NCBI RefSeq assembly: GCF_004363045.1 | Contig: NZ_SNYJ01000006.1 | Location: 50,978 to 114,977 of the forward strand | DNA from: Aureibacillus halotolerans | GTDB taxonomy: Bacteria; Bacillota; Bacilli; Bacillales; DSM-28697 | Direction of reading: 5' to 3' | Length of the DNA: 64,000 nucleotides | Part shown: in pieces, positions 34,831-43,811 of the stretch | Numbering within the stretch: position 1 is the first letter of the stretch | How the letters are laid out: every line of letters starts with the position of its first letter | Notes under the pieces: model-generated | Database searches by the model: none | What the model was told of the DNA's origin: nothing | The model's input: only the letters and a program-made list of their open reading frames with translations | Position numbers and translations under genes: made by a program

Positions 34831-37083
34831 TTATTGATTCACGTTCTGCACCGCCTTGCGATACTCTCCAGGAGGCACTCCGGTAATTTTTTTAAAAGCA
34901 CGTGTAAAAGAGACTACGTGAGTATAGCCGACTTTCACTGTGATCTGCTGTACCGTCTCTTCCGTCTCAGATAGCAACGTCTTTGCTTGGCGAATTCGGA
35001 CGTTCATCAAATAGTCTACAAATTTCTCGCCCATTTCTTCTTTGAAAATCCGACTCAAGTACGTCGGTTGGATGTTAAATAGGTCGCTCAAATAGCTTAA
35101 AGACAAATCGATACAATGGTAGTGCTTTTCAATGTATTTTTTGATATCAAGAATGGACTGACGGTGGATATTTTTATTCCTGATGTGCTGAAGATCTATT
35201 TCTTTATTCGTCAACCAGTCCAAAACGTAGTTAGAAATATCATCCAAGTTTTCGAAACGATTCGTTTCCATATCCGACAACAACGACGAGCCGCTGTTCC
35301 ATACCTCGACATAGTCGTAAGCAAGTGAATTCATTTCCTGTTGCATCTGATAGGTAAAATACGATAAGATGCTCGTTAAAAACTGCATAGAAACTTGGTC
35401 CTTTCTAAACAAGTGGAACAACTGACCCAGTCCGCCTTGCCAGTTCCCTTCCCCTTGCTTGAAGCGCTGGATGATTTCTTCCACCAACGGAATGTAATGC
35501 GTGGAATCGATCTGGTTTAATCCAGCAATGTCTTCATGTGCAATAATTCGTTGTCTGCCAAGCGTTATCTTGTGCGAGAGCGCTCGTTTGGCTTCACTGT
35601 AAGCCAACGGGATGCAGTCCATATCATGTTTGACACTGCCTAGAGCGATCGTAATCGTGAATTGCATTTCTGAATGTATCCAGTTCTGATAGCGCTCCGC
35701 CAGTTGATGCCAGCCAAGATCCGTTTCACGGGAGCACAAAACCACCGCTGCCAGACGCCGATCTGAAACCCATTCGTGCCAAATGGAGAACGCCGCATCG
35801 CCGTCCACCATTTCCTCTAGCACTTTTTTAACAACATAGTTTACCAACGCAAGATCCTTTTTACTGTGGTTGTCGAAAAACTGTTCATAATGATCGATTT
35901 CAAAAAGCAATAGGCACGCTTCATTTAACTGAAAATCCGAAGATAATTCTCTCTCATCCGCCCACTCGTCAAAGGAAATCACCCTGTTTCCTTCCAACCA
36001 TTCCTGAAACAGCATTCGCTGCTTATACATAAGGTTTTCTTTATTTTGCTGATCCATTTCCGACGATTCTCTTAGCAAACTCTGAATGGCGGTATTAATG
36101 ATTCCCAGTTCATCGCCAGAAGGATCTCTAAGAAATGGACGATTTCTTTGTTTAGAATACGAGTTGATGCTTTCCATGATGGATTGAATTGGTTTATTGT
36201 TACGATGACTCATGAGGATAATCCAAACGACGCCAAGAAGTACGCTGACTAAGGCAACGGCGAACCATACATATGAAAACAACGAGAAGATATCGAACCA
36301 TTGTTTTTCCTGCAAGCCGCTCATTATCGTCCACCCTGTATAGGAAGAGCGCCCGTTGGACAACTTTGTAATAGCCTCATGGGAAGAATCCTTCGCAGCT
36401 GGCTCACCTAAGAAAAAGACGTCGTGACCTCTTTGATCAATTAAACGAAGGTACGTCAATTGAGAGTCCGTTGATGTGGCAATTAATCGTCGCAACGCAT
36501 CGGTATGAACATTGATGACGACGAACCCCTGATTTCCTGTTAATAATGAAACGCTACGTACCAACGTCGTGACTTCCTCGTTCTGATTTCCGACAGTAAT
36601 CGTCCGGACTGAGCTCCAATCGGTTGGTGTCTCCTCAGAATTCAGCAATTGCCCAATAAACGCCCCATCCCAAAATGATTGAACGGTTGTAAATCCGTAG
36701 GACGGGTTTAAGATGGCCTGGTCCTTGTGCCGGTACAAATAGATGGTGCTGAATAACGGCAGCGTCCGCTCCAACTGATCAAGCTTAAGATTGGTCTGGT
36801 AATTCACCCATGGCCGTTCTGTCTCCTCATCAAAAGTCTCATTAAAAAAAGACGAAAATGTATCTGTCCCCTGAATTTCTTTCATCACCATGTGATCGGT
36901 CAGTCGCAAATAGTATTCGATAGTCTCCATGACATGTTCCGCATAGATCTGATTGACCTTGACAGCCTCATTTTTAGTCAGTTGATAAATAAATAAAAAT
37001 GAAATAACTATCAGGATAGAAATGACGATGCAAAACATCGGTAAGTAAGAAAGAATGAGACGATAAAACCATTTTCTATGCAT
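34831..37083 (-). CDS. Membrane-bound AraC-family regulator (YesS-like)
   Basis: A 750-residue protein. Helix 1 (about 10-32) and helix 2 (about 268-290) flank a periplasm-facing Cache-like sensor. A cytoplasmic linker and a degenerate GGDEF-like central part follow, then a C-terminal double HTH (IDLSLSYLSDLFNIQPTYLS and QQITVKVGYTHVVSFTRAFK) ending in GVPPGEYRK. This matches YesS, which controls rhamnogalacturonan genes in Bacillus subtilis. It sits directly upstream of the importer operon and a cre-like site lies before it. Inducer and target promoters are inferred. Confidence 0.88.
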   Translation of the reverse strand: MHRKWFYRLILSYLPMFCIVISILIVISFLFIYQLTKNEAVKVNQIYAEHVMETIEYYLRLTDHMVMKEIQGTDTFSSFFNETFDEETERPWVNYQTNLKLDQLERTLPLFSTIYLYRHKDQAILNPSYGFTTVQSFWDGAFIGQLLNSEETPTDWSSVRTITVGNQNEEVTTLVRSVSLLTGNQGFVVINVHTDALRRLIATSTDSQLTYLRLIDQRGHDVFFLGEPAAKDSSHEAITKLSNGRSSYTGWTIMSGLQEKQWFDIFSLFSYVWFAVALVSVLLGVVWIILMSHRNNKPIQSIMESINSYSKQRNRPFLRDPSGDELGIINTAIQSLLRESSEMDQQNKENLMYKQRMLFQEWLEGNRVISFDEWADERELSSDFQLNEACLLLFEIDHYEQFFDNHSKKDLALVNYVVKKVLEEMVDGDAAFSIWHEWVSDRRLAAVVLCSRETDLGWHQLAERYQNWIHSEMQFTITIALGSVKHDMDCIPLAYSEAKRALSHKITLGRQRIIAHEDIAGLNQIDSTHYIPLVEEIIQRFKQGEGNWQGGLGQLFHLFRKDQVSMQFLTSILSYFTYQMQQEMNSLAYDYVEVWNSGSSLLSDMETNRFENLDDISNYVLDWLTNKEIDLQHIRNKNIHRQSILDIKKYIEKHYHCIDLSLSYLSDLFNIQPTYLSRIFKEEMGEKFVDYLMNVRIRQAKTLLSETEETVQQITVKVGYTHVVSFTRAFKKITGVPPGEYRKAVQNVNQ

Positions 37084-37119
37084 TTCTAATCTCCCTTGGA
37101 TGTATTCTATTCAGCAAAA

Positions 37120-37133
37120 GGAAAACGCTTACA
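37120..37133 (-). promoter_or_regulatory. cre-like site before the YesS-like regulator
   Basis: Minus strand TGTAAGCGTTTTCC fits the CcpA consensus TGWNANCGNTNWCA except for the last base. It is centred about 43 bp before the start codon, a position suited to catabolite repression of the regulator and hence of the whole pathway. Confidence 0.65.
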
Positions 37134-37270
37134 TTAAATGAAAACATGTTGCATCTTCATTTCCGTATATGTACTATCGTTATGCCCCCCTAGCATCTAT
37201 CGTACCAAACTTATTCGTTGTCTGGGCAGGTTCTCCCTTCTCTTCATAGATGAGACTACAGTAAAAAAGA

Positions 37271-37301
37271 AAAAGGCCCCTCGTTTAAGAGGTGACCTTT
37301 T
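37271..37301 (-). terminator. Terminator of the Bce-like transporter operon
   Basis: Minus strand AAAAGG, TCA, CCTC, loop TTAAAC, GAGG, GG, CCTTTTT, then CTTTTTT. An interrupted stem with a strong T tract, 49 nt past the YxeA-like stop. Confidence 0.78.
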
Positions 37302-37349
37302 CAAATTCGTCACTGCTGATGTAATTTACTATTACATCTTTGGGAAGCA

Positions 37350-37712
37350 TTATTCCTTTAACTGCTCCTGAGCTTTTACGGGGATGTCCTCCCACTGGAC
37401 TTCATCGTATGACGTTACTTCATTTTCGTTTTTTACGTAAAGCTTCAAATAGGCATCCAATGCAAGTTTTTTCGTAGCGGAATATTCAACGACCAACTCC
37501 TCGCCTTCTTCATTAAACGCCAGCGCTTCGTACCAATAACTTTTTACTATTTGTCCTGAATCCAGCGTTGTTTCTTCCACATTAGCGGGTTCGCTCGTTT
37601 GAATATAGAGATGTTCCTTCCCCATTCGATTAAAATCAACTGTTGCTAACACAACAATCCCACCAATAAATAGAATGACTACCGTAATGATGACGCCGAC
37701 AACCTTTCGCAT
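37350..37712 (-). CDS. YxeA-family (DUF1093) exported protein
   Basis: A 120-residue small exported or N-anchored protein. The N-terminal helix RKVVGVIITVVILFIGGIVV is followed by YIQTSEPANVEETTLDSG and YWYEALAFNEEGEELVVEYSA, the core of the YxeA/DUF1093 family. It lies directly after the Bce-like permease gene, matching the yxdLM-yxeA order known in Bacillus subtilis, where the set responds to antimicrobial peptides. Function unknown. Confidence 0.85.
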   Translation of the reverse strand: MRKVVGVIITVVILFIGGIVVLATVDFNRMGKEHLYIQTSEPANVEETTLDSGQIVKSYWYEALAFNEEGEELVVEYSATKKLALDAYLKLYVKNENEVTSYDEVQWEDIPVKAQEQLKE

Positions 37713-37730
37713 AAAAACGCCCTCCTTCTC

Positions 37731-39572
37731 CTAATTGAATACACTTTTTTTGAATTTCTTCACTGTAGCAACATAATAAATACTGTAAATGAATCCATAA
37801 GCGAGCACCCATAGCAACACCGGGAACCATAAATTCATTTTAAAAAGCGCTGAAAAAGCAACTAACGCAACGATGCCATGAAGGACTCCTAAAGCAAATG
37901 GGGCCATGAAGATGACGCCAATTTGATGACGGATACTACGTGTCATGTCTTTTCTGGACACACCGACCTTGTGAAGGACTCTGTATGCCTCTTTATCGGA
38001 CTCCGCCTCTGCCATCGTTTTAAAATAGATAATGCTTCCTGTAGCGACTAGAAAGACGAGGCCTAAAAAGCTACCCACAAACAGCAAGACGCCAGACGCT
38101 TCAATGGCGTCCTTATACTCCTGTATGGCACTTGAAAAATTCTCAGTAGACGTGGCTAATGCTTCAGAAACAGCCATCTGCTGTACTTCGCCCTCCACCT
38201 GAACAGCTTGAAACACTTGCTCTTCTACATCAATCTCCTTATACTGCTCATCAGGTAAAATGATGGCAGCTCCTCCTAACGTCCCTACGTTAAAAACAGG
38301 CGTCGTTAACATGGATGATACCTGATAATGCTCATTTTCCAGCTGTACTGAAGATGGTTTTTCTGCCCATCGCTCATCAAAAAACGTATCGATCAATATG
38401 GCACTGTTGGCATCAGGTGTTTCAACTGTTTCCTGACCGAGCTGATCGGCTAACGCGGCATACATCGTGTAATTTATGAGGGCATATTGTCGCACTATCC
38501 CATTATTCTCTTCAATACGAACCTGCTTGCTGTGAATCGTTTCGTCATACGTAGTCAGGGATGGATCAATCTGCTGATCTTCCCCCTCCCACATAAATGT
38601 AAATGGTGCAGAGATTTGAACCTCTTTATCAGCGGTATAATACAATCCAAATACTGCCCCACCCGCGGTAATAGTGGTTGCGCTCAGTATAGCAATGATG
38701 GTCAGTGAACGTGCATTTCCTTTTACCCGATAAAGAAGTTGTGATAGTGTCCATAAATGGAGACCATTCCAAGCAAACGAGCGACGTTTTTTTACGACAT
38801 GAAGCGCGTAGACGAGCACACTGCGAAACAGGAAGTACGATCCTAAAACAATCAGACCAATGATGACAAGGGGCATCGCCAGACCCAATATCCGCCATGC
38901 GTCTGAGGTCATGAGATCCTGCAGCGCCAGCCAATACGCAGCACCGAGCGTAATCACTCCAATAATGGCTGAAAAGACCCTTGCTTTTGGAAGCTCTTCT
39001 CCCTTTTTTTCCGCATGAAACAGGTCAATTAATGAAAAGCGGTAAATGATAAAATACCCCTGCACCGATGTAGCGAGAAAAAGAAGAAAGAAAACCAACG
39101 AAGTTTCGACGACTGCGCTCATGGAAAAGGCAAAACTAAACACCATCTCCAGCCCCATCAGCTTCATTAACAGAATCAGCAAGACCTGTGAAAATAAAAA
39201 GCCAAGGCCGATCCCTACGATTAAAGAAATGACACCTATCGCCAAGTTTTCCAGGAAGAGAATCAAACCAATGGAACGCTTCCGCATACCCATCAGTGAA
39301 AATAAGGCGATTTCCTTTTTTCGTCTCTTCATAAAGAACGAATTGGAATACGCGATAAAAACGGCAGCGAAAATCAACAAGATAAACGCCGAAGCACCCA
39401 TAATTGCACTAATTTGCTTTGAGGTCTCTGACAAAGCGCTAATATCCTCGTTGTATTTCAATGTAATAAAGGTAAAGTAGATGATGATTGAAAAAATGGT
39501 CGAGCCGATATACAATCCGTAGCTTTTTATATTGCGCAACCCATTTTTAAAAGCGATATCAGCTAATGTCAT
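37731..39572 (-). CDS. Bce/Yxd-type ABC transporter permease (FtsX family)
   Basis: About 613 residues, ten predicted helices, with a large extracytoplasmic domain (about 310-500) between helices 7 and 8 and an FtsX-type C-terminal unit. This is the architecture of BceB/YxdM, which bind antimicrobial peptides and sense flux for a paired kinase. An ATG at 39572 follows GAGGAG at 8 nt; a GTG at 39581 abuts that motif and is less likely. It overlaps the ATPase gene slightly. The substrate, probably a cationic or cell-wall-active peptide, is inferred. Confidence 0.88.
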   Translation of the reverse strand: MTLADIAFKNGLRNIKSYGLYIGSTIFSIIIYFTFITLKYNEDISALSETSKQISAIMGASAFILLIFAAVFIAYSNSFFMKRRKKEIALFSLMGMRKRSIGLILFLENLAIGVISLIVGIGLGFLFSQVLLILLMKLMGLEMVFSFAFSMSAVVETSLVFFLLFLATSVQGYFIIYRFSLIDLFHAEKKGEELPKARVFSAIIGVITLGAAYWLALQDLMTSDAWRILGLAMPLVIIGLIVLGSYFLFRSVLVYALHVVKKRRSFAWNGLHLWTLSQLLYRVKGNARSLTIIAILSATTITAGGAVFGLYYTADKEVQISAPFTFMWEGEDQQIDPSLTTYDETIHSKQVRIEENNGIVRQYALINYTMYAALADQLGQETVETPDANSAILIDTFFDERWAEKPSSVQLENEHYQVSSMLTTPVFNVGTLGGAAIILPDEQYKEIDVEEQVFQAVQVEGEVQQMAVSEALATSTENFSSAIQEYKDAIEASGVLLFVGSFLGLVFLVATGSIIYFKTMAEAESDKEAYRVLHKVGVSRKDMTRSIRHQIGVIFMAPFALGVLHGIVALVAFSALFKMNLWFPVLLWVLAYGFIYSIYYVATVKKFKKSVFN

Positions 39573-40326
39573 CGACACCACTCCTCATACGTGCCAACAC
39601 ATCCATGATCGTTTGAAAAAATTGCTTTCTCGTTTGATTTTGGCGCACAATTTCCTCAGATAACTGACCATCCTGAATAAATAGAATCCGACGGCAAAAG
39701 CTGGCCGCAAACGCATCATGCGTGACCATCATAATCGTCGTTTCCCGCACCTCATTTAACCTGCTCAATCGTTCTAGAAAATCCTCTGACGCTTTTGAAT
39801 CAAGCGCACCCGTCGGCTCATCTGCAAAAATCATTTTTGGGTCGTTAACAAGCGCGCGACATGTCGCTGTTCGTTGCTTTTGACCACCAGAAATCTGATA
39901 AGGATATTTATTTAATAAGGAATGAATCCCGAAATCCTTCGTAATGGCTACTACCTGCTTCTCCATTTCGGCAACGGGTCGTTTGGCGATGGCCAGTGGA
40001 AGCAAGATGTTTTCTTTCACCGTCAAAGAATCTAGCAGATGATAGTCCTGAAAAATAAAACCCAAATGGTTGCGGCGAAAATCCGCCAGTTTTTCTTCCT
40101 TCATTTTCGCGATATTATCCTTTTCAATATAAATATCGCCCTCAGTTGGGGCATCAATGGTTGCCAGCACATTCAAGAGCGTTGACTTGCCGGAACCTGA
40201 TGGCCCCATGACACCTACAAATTCTCCATGGGCCATTTCAAACGAAATTTGTTCCAACGCTTTAAATGTGTTTGTACCTTTCCCATATGTTTTTTCAACA
40301 TTGTTTACAGCTAGTAAAGATTCCAT
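39559..40326 (-). CDS. Bce/Yxd-type ABC transporter ATP-binding protein
   Basis: A 255-residue ATPase. Walker A is GPSGSGKSTLL, the signature reads ISGGQKQRTATCRAL, Walker B is MIFADEPTGALDS and the switch is MVTHD. ADEPTGALDSK is the usual form of MacB/LolD/BceA-type ATPases. ATG after GGGAGGTGCCCG. It is divergent from the response regulator gene over 149 bp holding phased repeats. Works with the permease downstream. Confidence 0.93.
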   Translation of the reverse strand: MESLLAVNNVEKTYGKGTNTFKALEQISFEMAHGEFVGVMGPSGSGKSTLLNVLATIDAPTEGDIYIEKDNIAKMKEEKLADFRRNHLGFIFQDYHLLDSLTVKENILLPLAIAKRPVAEMEKQVVAITKDFGIHSLLNKYPYQISGGQKQRTATCRALVNDPKMIFADEPTGALDSKASEDFLERLSRLNEVRETTIMMVTHDAFAASFCRRILFIQDGQLSEEIVRQNQTRKQFFQTIMDVLARMRSGVDDIS

Positions 40327-40367
40327 CGTACGGGCACCTCCCTCTCTTGGCTTAACTATATCCCTCC

Positions 40368-40407
40368 ATCCTTAACCTGAAATCACGCCATCCTTACAAA
40401 ATCCTTA
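40368..40407. promoter_or_regulatory. 11-bp-phased ATCCTTA heptamers, probable OmpR-type box
   Basis: ATCCTTA occurs at 40368-40374, 40390-40396 and 40401-40407. The steps are 22 and 11 bp, so all three face the same side of the helix, the usual layout of OmpR/PhoB-family binding sites. They lie in the divergent region between the transporter and the response regulator, closer to the transporter start. Likely target of the adjacent response regulator. Confidence 0.65.
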
Positions 40408-40475
40408 ATTGCAAAAACGGCCTAAAAAACGTGGTACTATGAAACAGAAGAATTTCGCTTGAAAGGATGATGACG

Positions 40476-41183
40476 ATGGCACAGCCACGCATTCTAGTCG
40501 TAGATGACGAAAACGATCTATGCAAGTTAATGGCAGCAGCCTTACATAAAGAAGGAATTGAAAATGTGGAGACTGCGGGCAGTGTGAAGGAAGGTTGGGA
40601 GCAGTTTCAGCGATTTTCTCCCGATTTAGCGATTGTTGACATTATGCTACCTGACGGAGATGGCTACGATCTCTGCAAAATGATTCGCGACGTATCGAGC
40701 ATTCCAATTTTATTTCTTTCTGCAAAGGATGATGAAGCAGATAAGATACTGGGACTCGCACTCGGTGGTGATGATTACATTACGAAACCGTTCAGTCCTA
40801 AAGAAGTCGCCTATCGTGTCAAAGCACAACTTAGGCGAGCGGGCTTGTCTTCCAATGAAGGTGACGCCTCAGCAAATCAACGTACGACGACCGTCGGCCC
40901 CTTCTCCATCAACAGTGAGGAAACCGAGGTAACAAAAAATGGCGAGGGGTTGAAATTAACGGCAAAAGAAGTTGGTATTATGGCTTGTTTTATGAGGAAC
41001 CCCAACCGTATTTTAAGCAAGGAAACGCTCTTTCAAAGTGTATGGGATGAAGACTTTTTTGGCGGAGATAACACATTGCTTGTGCATATTAGAAGATTAA
41101 GGGAAAAAATTGAGGATTCGCCTTCCACCCCCAAATACATTACGACCGTCAAAGGTCTAGGCTACCGATTTCAGGGGAAATAG
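40476..41183 (+). CDS. OmpR-family response regulator
   Basis: About 235 residues. Receiver domain with acidic pocket VVDDE, phosphoacceptor Asp in LAIVDIMLPDGDGYD (residue 55 from this start) and the conserved Lys in YITKPFSPKEV. The C-terminal winged helix ends HIRRLREKIEDSP...YITTVKGLGYRF. A frame also opens at 40467, but AAAGGA abuts it and suits the ATG at 40476 better. It lies 11 nt before the kinase gene. It probably controls the divergent Bce-like transporter through the phased heptamers. Confidence 0.93.
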   Translation: MAQPRILVVDDENDLCKLMAAALHKEGIENVETAGSVKEGWEQFQRFSPDLAIVDIMLPDGDGYDLCKMIRDVSSIPILFLSAKDDEADKILGLALGGDDYITKPFSPKEVAYRVKAQLRRAGLSSNEGDASANQRTTTVGPFSINSEETEVTKNGEGLKLTAKEVGIMACFMRNPNRILSKETLFQSVWDEDFFGGDNTLLVHIRRLREKIEDSPSTPKYITTVKGLGYRFQGK

Positions 41184-41194
41184 GTGATTTCACA

Positions 41195-42568
41195 ATGAAA
41201 TGGAAGCTAACAGGGAGTTATTTGTTCTCAATCATTAGCATCATACTCATCGTTTTTATCGTCAACACCATCATTTTGATTAGCATGTGGTATTCCGAGC
41301 GTTCGAGGGCAATGGACGGGGTGACAAGTGACTCGGCAGAAACGTTCACGCGAGAGTTCACCCAATATTTATCGATGAACAACGGGGAACCATTCGTTTC
41401 GCAAAATGGAAAGCAGGCATTGGAAGCGTATGACGCATGGTTGCAAATTCTTGACGGAAACGGAAATGTCGTGTCGTCTTACCAGGCGCCGGCTACTGCT
41501 TCAACCCATTACTCGGCAATGGAGATTGTACATAAATACAAATATATGGACGATGAACTTAATACATATTTTCTTGGAGAATATGAAGACTTTAGTTATA
41601 TTGTGGGGTTGCCGGATGCAGAGGAACGACGCGTTGTCTTTATGATCGATGCTCCCTCATTTCTCTCTTATGCTTCCGAATTTCTTTTAATCATCATCAT
41701 TGTTGATTTAGTGATTGCCGGGGTGATCGGACTTCTCTTCAGCACGATTTTGACAAAACCGGTCAACACGATGATCGAGCGAATCTCCCAGCTCAAACAA
41801 CAAAACTTTCATTCACAGCAGCCAAAAAAGCCTGGGCTTTTCAAATCTGTTTTCTCCAACTTAAATGATGTATCGGAGACACTGAGTAAGAACGAAAGCG
41901 AACGAATGAAATTGGAAAAAATGCGCAATGAATGGATCAGCAATGCCTCTCATGATTTAAAAACACCGCTTGCCTCAGTTCGGGGATATGCTGAATTGCT
42001 GCGAAGTGCGGAGGTTACAGCGGAGGAGCGTCTGGATTACGCCGAGGTCATTGAGAGACAGTCCATTTACATGAAGGAACTGCTCGACGACTTCACGCTG
42101 ACGATGCGGTTGCGGAACAAGGAATTGCCGTTGCAGTTGGCGAAAACACCAGTTGAAGCTTTTATCAAAGAATTGGTCATCGACCTGTTGAATGATCCGC
42201 AGTTTGAAGGGCGCAACATCTCCTTTAAGAGTGAAGCTCAAGACCTTGAACTTTCTATTGACCAGCATTTAATGAAGAGAGCGCTTCTTAACCTTATCTG
42301 CAATGCCCTCATTCACAATGAGGACGATACAACCGTTGCTGTCACTATCCAAACTGATGCCCTATTTATCGAGGACAACGGAAAAGGGATTCCAGCTGGA
42401 GAACTTGAACAGATTTTTGACCGTTATTATCGCGGTACGGATACAAATAATAGCCACGGGACCGGGCTAGGCATGGCCATTTCTCGCGATATTATCGAAG
42501 CCCATGGGATGACGCTCGAACTGGTCAGCCAAACCGGTAAAGGAACCATCGTGAAGATCAGCTTTTAG
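41195..42568 (+). CDS. Sensor histidine kinase with extracytoplasmic domain
   Basis: A 457-residue kinase. Helix 1 is about 10-31, the extracytoplasmic sensor about 32-160, helix 2 about 162-183, followed by a HAMP-like linker. The dimerisation/phosphoacceptor box is NEWISNASHDLKTPLAS with His253. The ATP domain has NLICNALIHN, DNGKGIP and GTGLGMAI. ATG after AGGTGATTTCACA. Unlike BceS/YxdK, which lack a sensor domain, this one has about 130 outside residues, so it may sense ligand itself. Confidence 0.92.
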   Translation: MKWKLTGSYLFSIISIILIVFIVNTIILISMWYSERSRAMDGVTSDSAETFTREFTQYLSMNNGEPFVSQNGKQALEAYDAWLQILDGNGNVVSSYQAPATASTHYSAMEIVHKYKYMDDELNTYFLGEYEDFSYIVGLPDAEERRVVFMIDAPSFLSYASEFLLIIIIVDLVIAGVIGLLFSTILTKPVNTMIERISQLKQQNFHSQQPKKPGLFKSVFSNLNDVSETLSKNESERMKLEKMRNEWISNASHDLKTPLASVRGYAELLRSAEVTAEERLDYAEVIERQSIYMKELLDDFTLTMRLRNKELPLQLAKTPVEAFIKELVIDLLNDPQFEGRNISFKSEAQDLELSIDQHLMKRALLNLICNALIHNEDDTTVAVTIQTDALFIEDNGKGIPAGELEQIFDRYYRGTDTNNSHGTGLGMAISRDIIEAHGMTLELVSQTGKGTIVKISF

Positions 42569-42684
42569 GGCAGAGCAAGGCTTTGTTAAGCTCGGAGTTA
42601 GATGTCTAAGGAATTTTATGGCGTTACATACAAACGTGTACTCGTCAAAACGCATCTGCTAATTTAACTGTAGGAGGAAGTTTC

Positions 42685-42891
42685 ATGTCTTCTATACTTG
42701 AACAAGCCAGCCTTGCCGGCTCAACGATGTTACTACTCTGCGGATATTTTGTCATTTTGAACTACCACCGAAAGAAAAAGGAAAGAAAGCCGTCTAGAGG
42801 CGACGTTCTCATCTACATGGTCACTTGGCTTGCTGTTATTCTTTATGCAGGCAGTTCTCTCCTCCTTCTATTGGATAAAATTTATGCATGA
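42685..42891 (+). CDS. Small membrane protein, 68 residues
   Basis: Two predicted helices (about 8-25 and 43-63) separated by a basic loop RKKKERKPSRGD, so the loop faces the cytoplasm. ATG after AGGAGGAAGTTTC, a very strong ribosome binding site. It is 116 nt past the kinase gene on the same strand and ends before a good terminator. Not recognised; it could modulate the kinase or transporter, but nothing shows this. Confidence 0.7.
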   Translation: MSSILEQASLAGSTMLLLCGYFVILNYHRKKKERKPSRGDVLIYMVTWLAVILYAGSSLLLLLDKIYA

Positions 42892-42902
42892 TGAATCAAC
42901 AG

Positions 42903-42938
42903 CTCCCCGTAAGGTTGAAAATTCAACCGTACAGGGAG
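42903..42938 (+). terminator. Intrinsic terminator after the small membrane protein gene
   Basis: CTCCC, an inner pair GGTTGAA/TTCAACC and GGGAG form a long interrupted stem followed by TATTTTTG. It ends the two-component/small protein transcript. Confidence 0.85.
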
Positions 42939-43093
42939 TATTTTTGTGCTGACGTTCTACATTTATCAGATAAAAATGATGGACTGCTATTTTATCCTAT
43001 TGTCAGATCTTGGCTTTCCCTTGAAAAACGCGACGTGGACGGACCTAAAAAAGCCAAGGTCCTGTAACACCCTGGCAGTACATAGAAACCATA

Positions 43094-43429
43094 TTAAGCT
43101 TGGAGCTTGCGATTCATCCGGTCAAATTCTAAATCATGTTCCCCAATTTTCTTACTGAAATATCCGATGTCATTCCGCGTCTCGCCAACAGCCGTTTCCA
43201 CAGCGTAAAGACGACCTTCAACCGCCTTTAATCGATTTTCCACAGCATCCAGTCGACCTTCAACCGCCTCTAATCGATTTTCTACAGCATCCAGTCGACC
43301 TTCAACCGCGTCCAAACGGGTTTCAATGCGATCGAAACGGACGTTGACTTCATCTTTAAATTTTTTCAACTCTTCGCCTTGCTCGCGCACCGCTTGCAAA
43401 ATCATATGCAACATATCATCCGTGGACAT
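43094..43429 (-). CDS. Coiled-coil protein with seven-residue repeats
   Basis: About 111 residues. Starting at MSTDDMLHMIL, an acidic leader is followed by five near-perfect heptads of the type RLDAVEG/RLDAVEN/RLEAVEG, then a polar tail. A long parallel coiled coil is certain; no membrane segment or catalytic motif is seen. The frame extends to 43468, but GGAGGATGAAGAA favours the ATG at 43429. Such short repeat coiled coils occur in tail-fibre-like and uncharacterised Bacillus proteins. Function unknown. Confidence 0.75.
   Translation of the reverse strand: MSTDDMLHMILQAVREQGEELKKFKDEVNVRFDRIETRLDAVEGRLDAVENRLEAVEGRLDAVENRLKAVEGRLYAVETAVGETRNDIGYFSKKIGEHDLEFDRMNRKLQA
43200..43340 (-). repeat. 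21/42-bp in-frame tandem repeat in the coiled-coil gene
   Basis: Units such as CTTCAACCGC.TCTAATCGATTTTC and ACAGCATCCAGTCGACC alternate, giving a 21-bp basic and 42-bp higher period that encodes heptads. Near identity at DNA level suggests recent expansion by slippage or recombination, and the number of heptads may vary between strains. Confidence 0.8.
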
Positions 43430-43811
43430 TTCTTCATCCTCCCGATGGTTTATTATGAAGTATAGCACACATTACGTCACTACCAATTATAACAAACTAT
43501 AGTTTGTCGGGACCGGAATGAAATTGTCATTTTGGTCGTTTCTTTAACCTTCCCTGCTCAAAAAAAATCTGCAAATCATGGCTTTTTAAAGCACTACGAT
43601 AACACTCGGTGTGAGCTTACCCAGGTCACGAGCTGTTTATCAGCCACCATTTTTCCGATTTTGCTGAACCTCCACAACAAAAACGTAGTTGGTTTCTCCG
43701 CATAATCGCCATTCTTATTTTATAACTCACTTACGCTCACCTTCAGAGATTAAATTCCATTCCCTTCTATCATTAGACTTTGCATCCTTATGTATCGATT
43801 GGTTAGAGAAT
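43430..43811. other. Intergenic region with 16-bp perfect palindrome
   Basis: ACAAACTATAGTTTGT (43492-43507) is a perfect palindrome about 63 bp before the coiled-coil gene start. On the minus strand it is followed by a possible promoter TTGGTA-16-TATACT. The remaining 300 nt up to the DUF2200 gene hold no frame with a ribosome binding site. Confidence 0.55.

Noticed and set aside
43200-43340. Regular repeats resembling a CRISPR array
   Set aside because: The repeat is continuous, in frame and encodes heptads; there are no unique spacers and no cas genes.
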